Positions 31,689-42,185 of a stretch of 64,000 nt of DNA are shown here, in pieces. Position 1 is the first letter of the stretch; every line of letters starts with the position of its first letter. The notes under the pieces were generated by a model that saw only the letters and a list, made by a program, of their open reading frames with translations, ran no database searches and was not told the DNA's origin. Origin of the DNA: Ophiostoma sp. CBS 140.51 (Eukaryota > Ascomycota > Sordariomycetes > Ophiostomatales > Ophiostomataceae); assembly GCA_029298735.1 (NCBI GenBank), contig JANSLP010000001.1, positions 434,001 to 498,000 on the forward strand, given 5' to 3'. The position numbers were made by a program, and so were the translations under genes.

Positions 31689-32880
31689 CGTTGCGGATGT
31701 GGGGGAGGATAAAGAAACGAGCGTCGTATCAAGTAGAGAGTCGTCGATAATATGCGGACCCTCCGTGTCGTGATGCGCGGTCGTGGGGTGGTGGTGTTGG
31801 GCGTCAAGTTGAGGGATGTCGTTGAAGCTATTTCGACGTTTGGAGGCAACAGAATTCCAAGAACAGGCGTCGACACAACTCCTGGCGTATCTCTCCCTAG
31901 AGCTACTTCAAGCTGCGTGGTTTTGTCCCTAGCTCGCCTAGGTAATAGGCCCCAGTTTTTAGCGCGGAATAGCGATCGCCCATTGGCCAAGACTGCCCTC
32001 ACTTCTCGGGACGCCAGTCGTGGCTGACACGTGACTAGACCACGCACCGTTCCCATCCTCCCACTTTCCCAGTAAGAAACGGACGGCCGAAACGGGGTCC
32101 CAGGCCAATGCAAGAAAGCGGGCAGAAAACGGGGAAACAAATGACGACGTAATAATGCAACTGCAACCCGTTGAAGAGCCATGCCAATTCTTGCATCTGT
32201 TTCTTATTTCTTACTTGCATATTTCCTTCTTTTCGTAACTTGAACTTCCTCACCGAACATGCCAGCTTCAGAGTCATTTCTCGTTGACAATACTCCGGCG
32301 CCTGGCCTCAATTGACAGTGTGTGGAGTGTTCTCGGTATTTTCGGTGTGCTGATACTCCCCGTAGTTTAGTGGTAGCCTCGCAGCATGGAATGCCAGGCT
32401 TGTGAAATCGATTCTGGGCGCCGCGGAATTCCTCAATGCGTCCCATTGTGCATGGCCAACCGCCAACAGCCAACAAGTAATAACGTCTAACGTCCAACAT
32501 TTAACGCTCACGGGTAAATAAGAAAGTTTGGCTGTTGCTCTTGCCTGTTGCTCTTGCCAGAAGTGTCTTCCTGTCGATGGCAATGGCTCCTTCCCTTCTT
32601 CGTCCAATTCAAGCTAATCACCAAGTCGCCCTTGCCCTCCTCCATTTCCCGGATCTCCAACGCTCCTGCCTCCCGCACAGCACACTGCAGTAGGGGATGA
32701 TCTGTTAGCGCATCCCATCTCCCCCTTCTCTCTCAGCAAGTCAGTCCTGCCAGGCGAGCCAGGCAAGAGCGACAGGCTAGCGCTGCAGTTGAAGTCCTTG
32801 AAGGCTGGGCAATTGAGTCCTTCTTTCCTGGAGCCCTTGGTCACTCTTTCCCTGTAAAAAGGTCTAGTCTTTTACTCAGT
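31689..32880. other. Upstream of VMA3; contains a tRNA-like relic
   Basis: 1.2 kb with no coding gene. The only structured element noticed is a degenerate tRNA-Gly-like sequence at 32356-32425. Confidence 0.45.
32356..32425 (+). pseudogene. Degenerate tRNA-Gly-like sequence
   Basis: GTAGTTTAGTGGTAG at 32362-32376 matches the A-box/D-arm of fungal tRNA-Gly. ATCGATTC starts 44 bp after the A-box start, the right spacing for a B-box, but with TT changed to AA just before TCGATTC. The acceptor stem pairs in only about 4 of 7 positions, and the T stem and anticodon stem do not form. A decayed tRNA or tRNA-derived element fits better than a working gene. Confidence 0.3.
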
Positions 32881-33796
32881 AGGCTCTGCCGCGCCCCCGG
32901 CCAAATCCTCGAACCCCCAATCCCTTTGCTCCTCCACTCAAACCAAACCACCCAAACCCACCTCCACCAACTCCCGTTCGCCAACTTTTCCGTCGTCAGT
33001 TTTCTTTCTGTCTCTCCCAACGACACGCGGCGATTCTCAACCACCACCACCCCTGGCGTCTTTCGTGCTTCATTTCTTCTTCCCTCATCCTCTTTTTTCT
33101 TTTTCTCCTTCTTCTCCTTCTTCGACGTCGCCTCGTGTGTGTGCGTGTGCGAGCAGTGGGTTTTTTTTATTGACACTCTCTCCCCTGCCGTTTCGATTCT
33201 CTGCTCATTTTTTCTTCTTCTCGTTTTCTTTTTCTGGCCTTTCGAACAAGGCCATCTCGTCATTTTTTCCTGCACTAGCAATCCTTCCGTTGCCCTTTTT
33301 TGGTTGCCCTGCCTCCGGTTCCCCTCGTCGTCCTACTTCCTCTCTTTCCGACGCACGGCCTCGTCTTTCATCCAGTCGGGACTTCATCGACCTTTCTTTC
33401 GTCTCGGCTTTCTTCTCGATCTCATCCTCCCCATCTCCATCCACCCCGAAAACCGATAGACCCGGCCTCCCCCTAGGGCATCGCGACACATCATCCACCC
33501 AAACATCCATCCATCGCTGCATCGGTCGCCTTCCAGCTTTGCATCACCATTCTCTTGCATCTGCCGCGTGGCCACTGTCCATCTGTTCAGCTGTCCACGA
33601 GACAAAAAGACAAAAGGCTGCACAGCAAAACCCCTCGACACAGGCACGCCGGTCGCCTTACGTCCCCCTCCTTTTCCTGCGACACGATAACGTCGCACGG
33701 AACAACCCATCGACGCACGACGCCTCCTCCCCTCCCACGCCCCGGAAGAAACTGGAAGTGGGCAAATCGAGCGCGACCAGACAAAATACAGGATAG

Positions 33797-33844
33797 TGAA
33801 ATAGCGAAATAGCGAAATAGCGACACAGCGACACAGCGAAATAG
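33797..33844 (+). repeat. 8-bp minisatellite, six units
   Basis: Units TGAAATAG, CGAAATAG twice, CGACACAG twice, CGAAATAG, in perfect 8-bp phase. Confidence 0.85.
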
Positions 33845-34461
33845 GGGGTCGTACACAGTCGCTGCGCCTCGCCGACCACCGCAAAATCCTATCTGCACGA
33901 GGTGTCTGCAATTTGTATCTGTCTGCAAATTGGCTGCACACATCAACAACGCATTCCAAATTCCGTCGCTCGACCTTTCTCCTTGCCTCTCTTATCGACC
34001 GCGGCACTTGTCCCCAACTCTCCTTCTCGAACCATCTCGGCCTGCATCCTCGTCCTCATCCTCATCTTGGCACGGCAAATCGGCGAATCCGAACGGCGGA
34101 ATCCTGTCGATGCAGCGCTCGCTGCTCGTTTGAGATTGACAGCTTACGACAGAACACCATCGATAAGCGGACGACTATCGAACTGTCGAACTATCGAACC
34201 TCGATTCTTCCGATTTTCTGTCGATTTTCCCGGACCTATCGTTGATCTTTGTTCCCCTTTTCGATTTCTCTCTCCATCCATCCCCTTGCTCCTTATCCGG
34301 TAACCCGTGTTTGCACTGCCTCCCCCAACGCGAGCAGCAAAATACGACAGCGACACCACGGGCCTAGACCACTACGGTTCGTGCGATCGTGCCTGAACGC
34401 ACACGTCACGTCTTCTTCTCCTTTCCCCGAGATTGCTCTGGCGGCCTCCGGGCCCTTCAAT

Positions 34462-35022
34462 GTGAGTTTTTGCGTCTTTGTTCCCATAGCGCGGGCCGGT
34501 AAAAAAAGGCCCGGCAAAAGTCTTGGCGTCCAGGACGTCATTGCGATACCAAATTTGCATCGCCGGGCGTCGGGCCGCATCCCTTTCTGTTGCCCTTTTG
34601 TCTCTCCCCTTTCTTGACACAATACACCTCTACTGCACTTTCGCTTGATCTCCTTTTGTTGGGCTCGTCTCTGCTTTGCACAAACTCGAAGCTTCCCATG
34701 CCATCCGGTCTCTTTATCGTATTTTGTTTTCCATCCACATTCAAACCCTTGATCTATTGACAGGTCCCCTTTTCTGCCCCAAAAACGGTTCTATTTTTAG
34801 GAGCCCCCCTTCTTTTTCCCTGCTCCGCTCATCGTGCCCCTTCTCCGGGTCTACCCTCTGCATGGACCTCAGGCCTTGCTTGTTGACCTTGCATGACCTT
34901 GCCTGATCTTGCGTTTTTGCCCTTGCTATCGACAATTCCACATGCCATCTGCTGTCGCGTCTCCACTGCTTGTTTTTTTTTTCTGTGTCACTAACGTCGC
35001 CCCTTATTTCCTCCCATGGCAG
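34462..35022 (+). other. Likely 5' UTR intron of the RhoGEF gene
   Basis: A strong GTGAGT donor at 34462, a CACTAACG branch-like site near 34990 and a CATGGCAG acceptor ending at 35022, 69 bp before the ATG. Its length (561 nt) exceeds that of the coding introns here. Inference from splice signals only. Confidence 0.4.
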
Positions 35023-35091
35023 ACAACGTGAAAGCGGATCGCTAGACCAGCTTCCCGCGATTCCCGCGATTCTCGAGACGCGACGACCACC

Positions 35092-38000
35092 ATGGCCAAC
35101 TACCCGGCACCGAACCGCCGGCAAGGCCCGCCTCATCAACAGGACTACGACAGCCCGCCAAACTCGGGCAGCTACCAGCGCGATGCTGCCTTCTCCAACA
35201 TCTTTGGCGCCGCGCCGCCACCGGGCCGTTCGCAGACCATGACCTCCATGTCTGCCCCCGACATGTCTCAGCAGCAGCACCGGCCACAGCAGCAGCAGCA
35301 GCAACATCCTCACCACCCCCATCACCAACAGCAGCAGCAACATCAGCAGCAGCAATACCATCAGCAACAGCAGCAACACGGTGCCCCCTATGACGCTGGT
35401 GACCGGACAATGTCCCTGCGGCAAGGCCCTCCACCACCACGAGGCCCTCCCGGTGGAGGCTACAACCGCAACTACGGCCCGGATCCCATGATGTCCCAAA
35501 GAACAAGAACCATGGACTCTAGCGTGGCACAGAGCATGGGCGGCGGAGCCGGTAACGGATACTTCCCCCGCGGCGGCCTGCGCTCTGTATCGGGCGGCCC
35601 GCCTATGCCATCACCACAGGCACAATACCTGCAGCAGCAACAGCAGATGCGCCGTCACCCAGGACAGCAGGCCCCTCCGCCACGAATGGACTCTCGCGCC
35701 CCACTCCCACAGCCAGGCATGGCCGGACGCCAAGGACCACCAAGCGGCGGCGGTCAGGAAGGCCCCAACGGCCGGCCTATGCAACCACCACCGCAGGACG
35801 GCTACACCAACATGCGGTCACCAACGCAGCGCTTCTACCAAGGCAACGGCCCCGCCCCGGCACTCAACTCTGACCCCTACCGATCGCAGTCGCTCGCCAG
35901 TGCTCCCCGCCCAAACGCCCAGGCCATGTACCACCCGCCACCAAACACCTACAATCAGGCTCCTGCAAACACTTTCCGCCACGCCCAATATGCCGGCGCC
36001 AACGGTAATGCTGCTGCCAATGGCAACTTCCCCCAGTCCCGCACCACAGCACAAGGCCGTGTCGTACCTGACCGCCATCCAGCAGACGACCGCACCATGA
36101 CCATGTCCGGCGGGTTCCCTGCTATCTCCGAGCACCGCGACTCGCACCAGACGATGAGTGGCCGTGTCATCCCCAACCGCAGAATGCCTGGTGGAGCGCC
36201 AGGCGGCGGTGGTGGTGGTGGCGGCAGCATCGACTCCACGAACGGCCACACCCCCTCCCACGTGCCTGCTGCTCCCGGCACGCAGACCAGAACGACGACG
36301 ATGACATCCACGACGACAAACGGATACGGCACGAACAACGCAGCCAACAGCGCTGCCGACCACCAGCGCACCATGTCCATGGCGTCCACAATTGCACCCT
36401 CGGTTGCAGCCAGCGACCGCACGATTGCGGCCTCCTCCCAACACGCCATGGCAAACCGTGGCTCTCTCACGCGCTCTGTCGATGGTGACCGTCCGCCGAC
36501 GGCTAAGATCCGGCCGCCACTGGTCTACCCAGCGATGCTCTCTCGTGTGGCCGAGGTCTTCCGCGAGAAGATTGTTATTGGCGATCGTACAAAGAACGAA
36601 CTGTCCTATAAGAACGCCTTTAGTGGTGCCGAAGCTGTGGATGTTCTGTCCTTTATCATCCGGACGACAGACCGTAACTTGGCCCTGCTGCTCGGCCGCG
36701 CCCTCGATGCCCAAAAGTTTTTCCACGATGTCACCTACGAGCACCGCCTGCGCGACTCAACCAACGAAATGTATCAGTTCCGTGAGAACCTCGACGAGAT
36801 GAACAACGACGAGACCAGCTCCCAGACGACCGGCGCCGGCTCGCAGGTCAACGGTGTCTTTGTGCTGCTGTCCGAGTGCTACTCGCCCACGTGTACACGG
36901 GATCAGTTGTGCTACTCGATTGCCTGCCCGCGCCGTCTTGAACAGGTCTCGCGCCTCAACCTCAAGATGGGTCCCGGTCTGCAAGGCGCCTCTGGCGCCA
37001 CTGCCATGGTTGGCGAAGACGATGCCGATGTCACGGACGAGCAGAAGCTGTGGATCAACTCCGTGCCCAAGGAGGTGGCCGACAGCATCAGTGACCGCGA
37101 GAAGAAGCGCCAGGAGGTTATTTCCGAAATCTGCTACACGGAGCGCGACTTCGTCAAGGATCTCGACTACCTACGCGACTTTTGGATTCTGCCGCTACGT
37201 GCACCCAACTCGCCCATTCCCGCTGCACGCCGTATGCGTGTCGTAAACACCATCTTCAGCAACATTGTCGACCCGCCTTCCATCCGTGCTGTCAGTGCCC
37301 GCTTTGCCAAGTCCCTGACTGAACGCCAGCAGAAGAATCCGATTGTGCACAATGTCGGCGACATTTTCCAAGAGTTTGTGCCGCAGTTCGAGCCCTTTAT
37401 CCGCTACGGTTCGCGCCAGCTCGAGGCTAAGTACGAGTTTGAAAACGAGCGCAGCAACAACCAGGCCTTTGGTCGTTTGGTGGATGAAATTGAGCGCCGG
37501 CGCGAGTCTCGCAAGCTCGAGCTCAACGGTTACCTCACCAAGCCCACCACCCGTCTGGCCCGTTACCCACTCCTTCTCGAGAACGTGCTCAAGTACACCG
37601 ATCCGGACAACCCGGATCAAAAGGACATCCCCCGCGTGCTCACCATTATTCGCGATCTGCTAAGCCGTGTCAACGCCGAGTCCGGCAAGGCCGAGAATCG
37701 CTTCAACCTGCGGCGCCTCGATGAGCAGCTCGAGTTCCGGCCCAACGAAAAGGTCGACCTCAAGCTGCGGGAGGCTAACCGTGAGCTCGTCTTCAAGAGT
37801 CAGCTCAAGAAGGCGCCGGCCGACCCGCCAGACATTGTCGCGTACCTGCTCGATCACGCCGTGCTGCTGGTGCGGACCAAACAGGTCGGTAAGGTCGAGA
37901 AGCTCAAGGCCTACAAACGGCCCATTCCGCTGGAGCTCCTTGCCATTAAGGAGATGGACGAGGTTATCCCCAAGGGTGGCTCTGTCAAGCGGTCGTCAAG

Positions 38001-39335
38001 CAGCTTGCTGCCGCTGCGCAACAACAACGCGGATGCCCGGCGGGGCGAGGGGTGGCCCATTACCTTCCGCCATTTGGGCAAGGCCGGCTACGAGCTCACG
38101 CTGTATGCGGCTAACCAGGCAGCGCGCCAAAAGTGGCTCGAGTTCATCGACACGGCCCAACAGCGTCTGCGTGCTCGTGCCGACTTCTTGAACATCACCG
38201 TGATCCCGACCAAGTTCACGACAGCCATGAACAAGATCAACTGTGCGGCGCCGTTTGATGGCGGCCGGAAACTCATCTATGGCACGGACAACGGCATCTA
38301 CGTGGCCGACCGTAAGTCGCGCGAGCCAACATTGCCGCGGCGTGTCATTGAGGCACAGGCCGTCACGCAGGTCGACATCCTGGAAGAGTACCAGCTGTTG
38401 CTGGTGCTGTCGAACCGCACGCTGCTGTCGTTCCCGCTGGCGGCGCTCGACCCCAACGAGCCGCTGCTGGCCAAGCGACCCAAGAAGATCCAGAGCCACT
38501 GCACGTTCTTCAAGACGGGCATTTGCCTGGGCCGGCACTTGGTCTGCTGCGTCAAGTCATCGGCGCTGTCGACGACGGTCAAGGTCTACGAGCCCAACGA
38601 TGCCATGTCAAAGGCCAAGAACAAGAAGGGCTTCGGCAAGATGTTCAATGCCGGCCAGGACGAGCTCAAGCCATTCAAGGAATTCTATATCCCGACCGAG
38701 TCAACGTCGATCCACTTCCTCAAATCGAGTCTGTGTGTCGCGTCGGCCCGTGGCTTCGAGGTGGTGTCGCTGCTCACGCTGGAGACCCAGTCCCTGCTCG
38801 ACCAGGCCGACACGTCGCTCGACTTTGTGGCGCGGAAAGAAAACGTCCGGCCCATCCACATCGAGCGTCTCAATGGCGAGTTCTTGCTCAACTACTCAGA
38901 GTTCTCCTTCTTTGTTAACCGCAACGGTTGGCGTGCACGGCCCGAGTGGCGCATCGACTGGGAGGGCAGCCCGGCGAGCTTTGCGCTGTCGTACCCGTGG
39001 ATCCTGGCCTTTGAGCCGAACTTTATCGAGCTGCGCCATATCGAGACGGGCGCCGTGCACATTGTCCCGCACAAGAACATCCGCATGCTCCACTGCAGCA
39101 CTCACGAGGTATGTCCATCAGCCCCCGACTTCACAAATTTTAAAAAGCACCCACTAACAACACAACACAGATCATCTTTGCGTACGAGGACGAGCGCGGC
39201 GAGGATGTTGTCGAGGCTCTCGATTTCTGGAAGAGCCAGCGGCGGTCCGAGATGCCGGCCTTGCCGGCAGCCGCGCCCGATGCCAACGAGCGCGGTGCCG
39301 CCTCGGCCTCAGGCACGACACGCTTGTCGCAGTAA
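35092..39335 (+). CDS. ROM2: Rho guanine-nucleotide exchange factor, DEP-DH-PH-CNH (Rom1/Rom2 type)
   Basis: Two exons, 35092-39108 and 39171-39335; the 62-nt intron (GTATGT, CACTAAC, AACACAG) joins CSTHE to IIFAYEDERGEDVVEALDFW; 1393 aa. It activates Rho1 in cell-wall integrity signalling. Residues 1-475 are disordered: poly-Gln/His from CAG/CAC repeats (~35270-35385), Pro/Gly-rich stretches and RTMT/RTMS motifs. DEP domain ~476-563 (VAEVFREKIVIGD ... YQF), DH ~671-863 (QEVISEICYTERDFVKDLDY, LTKPTTRLARYPLLLENVLK), PH ~880-1027, and a citron homology (CNH) domain ~1047-1345 beginning KINCAAPFDGGRKLIYGTDN. This order is diagnostic of fungal Rom2/RGF proteins. Long CNH proteins can be mistaken for kinases, but no kinase domain is present. 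Confidence 0.93.
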
Positions 39336-40399
39336 CGGCTGTCGCAGTAGAAAAAAAGCGGTCGACCACATTTCTATATTCTTCACTCTCACGATCATCC
39401 TCCTCCTCCTTCTTCTACAACCCTTTTAAATTTTTGTTCGATAGCTGTTTTCTTCTTTTTCTTCTTCTACTTCTTCTTACTTTGCATTTATGTTGTCGTT
39501 TTTATTTCTCTGTTTACACTTCTTTTGGTTTTTTTCGATATCTTTTTACGCTTTTTAGTTTTTGATACTTTTTTGGTGTGTGTGCCCTGATATCTTTTAA
39601 TACTACTGTTCCAAAACTCAAAATCATTTCCTCTTCCACTTTGGTTATCATTTAAACTAGAAGTAGCCGAGTTGCTTTGCATGTCTAGGAAAATACTTCC
39701 GTCCGGGAGATGTATAGAGTGCTTTGCGTGTCTTAATTTAGGTCTGGATGTCACCACAATCATATGTGTTTCACTACAACTATTCAAAATGTACCAAGAA
39801 AGGAAAGGAAAAGTAGTCAAGATTGTTAAATATTTTTTATGTAATATATTGAAGTGAGGTAACATTGCTTCCTGAAAACATGTGAAAAGATTTGTGAAAT
39901 AAACAAAATAAACGTAAAATATAAAATAAAGTAAAAAATACGGCATCGACTACAAATTCAAACGGAAATTTATGAAGAGTGAAGTTTTTTCTGATTTTTT
40001 TGTATCTAATTCCCCATTCATAGAGCAGGGGAGAGAATGCAATCTTTTGCTTCAGACTGCCAGCCTCCAACATCGTTCCCCTTCATCAGTTTGCTCCGAC
40101 TGCTCAACACTATTTTTGCTTCGCTAGTAGTTTCCATCCACGCGCGCTCATTTCATGCTGCTCAATGCTAATAAGAATACAAAATCATACGGAGAGGGGA
40201 AGTGCTGATGTAGAGGATGGGTTATTTCCCCATAAAAACGAAACAAAAAAGAGAATCAACTGCAAGTTGTTCCGAGGATACGCATACCCTCATGACCCTC
40301 TTTTCATACCAAGGCCACAAGGACGTCCCTATGGGTTTCACCCCTTTAAACTTCCGTCTCGGGTCGGTCCTTCGTCTCGTCCGTCTCGACCGACATCGT
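39336..40399. other. AT-rich intergenic between convergent genes
   Basis: 1.06 kb, T-rich to 39600 and then A/T-rich to about 40200. No gene; frames are short and hydrophobic or Lys-rich by composition. Confidence 0.5.
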
Positions 40400-40940
40400 C
40401 TAGTACCGGGCAGCAGCCTGCTGGCAGGCTTTCTAGGGGGTTGTTAGAGGGTGGTCAAATCAATTGTAATGAAAGGGAGGAGGGTGGTCTTACCAGCTGC
40501 TCAAGGTACCAGCCGCAAATCTGCATGTTGCCGCTGTTCTCGTCCATGCACGTCGTGAACTGCTGCGTCGCACCGGCGCAGTTGTTGCCCCAGTTCTCCT
40601 GCTGGGCGGACGAGGGGGCGCCGTACTGCTGCTGAGGAGCGGCGGCCTGGGGAGCGGCGGCCGGGGCCTCAGACGAGGAAGAGCCGCCACCAAAGAGCAT
40701 GCCGCTCACGGCGTGGCCGACGGTCGAGCCAATGGCGACACCAGCGGCGGTGCTGGCCATCTGACCAAACAAGCCGGGGCCCTGAGAGGGGGCAGCGGCA
40801 CCAGGGGCAGCAGCGGCAGCCGGGGGAGGAGCCGAGGGGTGTGCGGCGTAGGAGGCCGGGCGGGTCTGCTGCTGCTGGGTCGGGGCCTTGGGAGGGGCCC
40901 GGGAGACCGTCGGGCGGGCTGCGGAGCGCTGGCGAGGCAT
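40400..40940 (-). CDS. MIX17: Twin CX9C intermembrane-space protein Mix17 (CHCHD2/10 homologue)
   Basis: Two exons: 40940-40494 (149 codons) and 40432-40400 (33 nt including stop); the intron is 61 nt (GTAAGA...CCTAG); 159 aa. The N-terminus is Arg/Ala/Pro-rich (MPRQRSAARPTVSRAPPKAP), followed by Ala/Pro low complexity. A Gly-rich hydrophobic helix comes next (~residues 58-84, FGQMASTAAGVAIGSTVGHA), then the CHCH domain with C121-x9-C131 and C142-x9-C152. The last cysteine and the CQQAAARY end are encoded only by the tiny second exon. The human relatives are CHCHD2 and CHCHD10. It acts in mitochondrial respiration and cristae biology by family knowledge. Confidence 0.93.
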
Positions 40941-41903
40941 GTCTGCGAAAAATGTAGACGTGGTGGGTGTGAGTGGTGGTGGTGGTGGGAGAGGAGGTCG
41001 TTGGAGAAAACGTCAAAAAGTCGTGATGTTGAGGTGAAGTGAGGTTAAATCGACTTGGGTCAGAAAAGCAGCGGAAGGAAAGAGAAGGCGGGCGTTCCCT
41101 CCAAAAGATTTTATACCGAGGACAGTCGCCCAATCAGGTGCCCTCAATTTGCCACAAGGGTGGAGACGGAACAGTGTGCCCCAGGGGAAAAACGCGGCCG
41201 ACGGGCCTTGAGAGTTTCCAGTGAACCAGTGGAACACCGGCGAACCCAGGCGCTAGCTCAGGACCAGGGTCTTTTGGGTCTTCTGACAGTCGCCCTTGCC
41301 GATTTTCGATTGTCGATTGGCAAGTCCGATTTTCTGGGGAAAGTTGAAGGAACCAACGGCTAGCTCGGGTCTTTCCTGGAACAATGCGCAAAGTCCGTGG
41401 CTGCCTGCGCAGTTACGACCAAATTGGACAGTGGGCGAAAACTCACGATATACTCCACGGGTTACTAGAGTTTAAAAGTAACCCGAAGGGTAGAGAACAT
41501 AAGAATAAAATAAAAACTAAAAATATGCTATAAGGCCGCAAACTCTCCTAAATCCGTGTGGTAAACAATTACTCCGTATTACTGCTCTTTCGAATTCTGA
41601 ATTTCATCGACTAAAAAACAGGGCAAGACTATGTAATACACGCTGCTCTCTATGTACGGAGAGGGTTAAAGATATAAGAACCAAAAGAAAGTCGTAAAAT
41701 GCAAAAAGAAGCACCCCCCTTATCCCCTGACGCCGAAAGTATATAGACCACCTAATTCCCAAGATATAAACTAAACAAGAGAAAAGCAAAAACACCTTAT
41801 CTTTCACTATAAAGCCTACCCATCCCGCAACCCTTTCCAATCAAAGAGTTATGTAAAGAGATAAAGGCATAACAAAATAGCCAAAGTAACAGAAACAAAA
41901 CAA
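40941..41903. other. Upstream of MIX17; AT-rich island at 41450-41900
   Basis: Bases 40941-41400 are the MIX17 upstream region. Bases 41450-41900 fall abruptly to AT-rich sequence with many short A-runs and an ATTACTCCGTATTA motif at 41569-41582. A decayed element is possible, but no terminal repeats or transposase similarity were seen. Confidence 0.4.
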
Positions 41904-42185
41904 TCACCAGACGTAGTCACTACAGTACTCGGTGCCGTCATAATCAAACATGTCTTCGTTCTCTCTCAAGGTGCCGCCCGCGCTTCCCAGGCACCGGCCA
42001 TACTCTAGACAGTCACGGTACTCGCGGTAGCATTCGCGGAACTTGTGATCGTCGAGCTCTGGCTTGCTGATCCAGTCCAAGTCTGAGCCTGGTTCTGGAT
42101 CAGGGACAAGGTGTGGGTCTCGGTCTGGGTCTGACTCTGTCTCGTTCCCATCCACAACAGGAGGCAGCACTTGATCTTCTGCCTA
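41904..42185 (-). other. Coding-like in-frame extension behind the SWC3 stop
   Basis: Directly after the SWC3 stop TAG (42188-42186) comes a second TAG (42185-42183) in the same frame, then 92 open codons to TGA at 41904. The translation is acidic (SDPDRDPHLVPDPEPGSDLD) and then ordered-looking (LDWISKPELDDHKFRECYRE, YRDCLEYGRCLG), with GC-rich third positions, unlike a 3' UTR. There is no early ATG in frame, so it is not a free-standing gene as it stands. It may be a lost C-terminal extension, an alternative spliced tail or chance. Confidence 0.35.

Larger units (their letters stand above)
32881..35091 (+). other. Long pyrimidine-rich leader/promoter of the RhoGEF gene
   Basis: 2.2 kb of C/T-rich plus-strand sequence with A/C-rich patches and many short frames. 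It includes an 8-bp minisatellite (33797-33844) and a likely 5' UTR intron (34462-35022). Translations are low-complexity; no gene supported. Confidence 0.5.

Noticed and set aside
29521..33844. Repeat tracts considered as a CRISPR-like or phage-like array
   Set aside because: They are simple microsatellites and minisatellites in a fungal nuclear genome; no spacer-repeat structure.
35818..36744. 308-codon minus-strand open frame
   Set aside because: Antisense to the disordered N-terminal and DEP region of the RhoGEF; low complexity.
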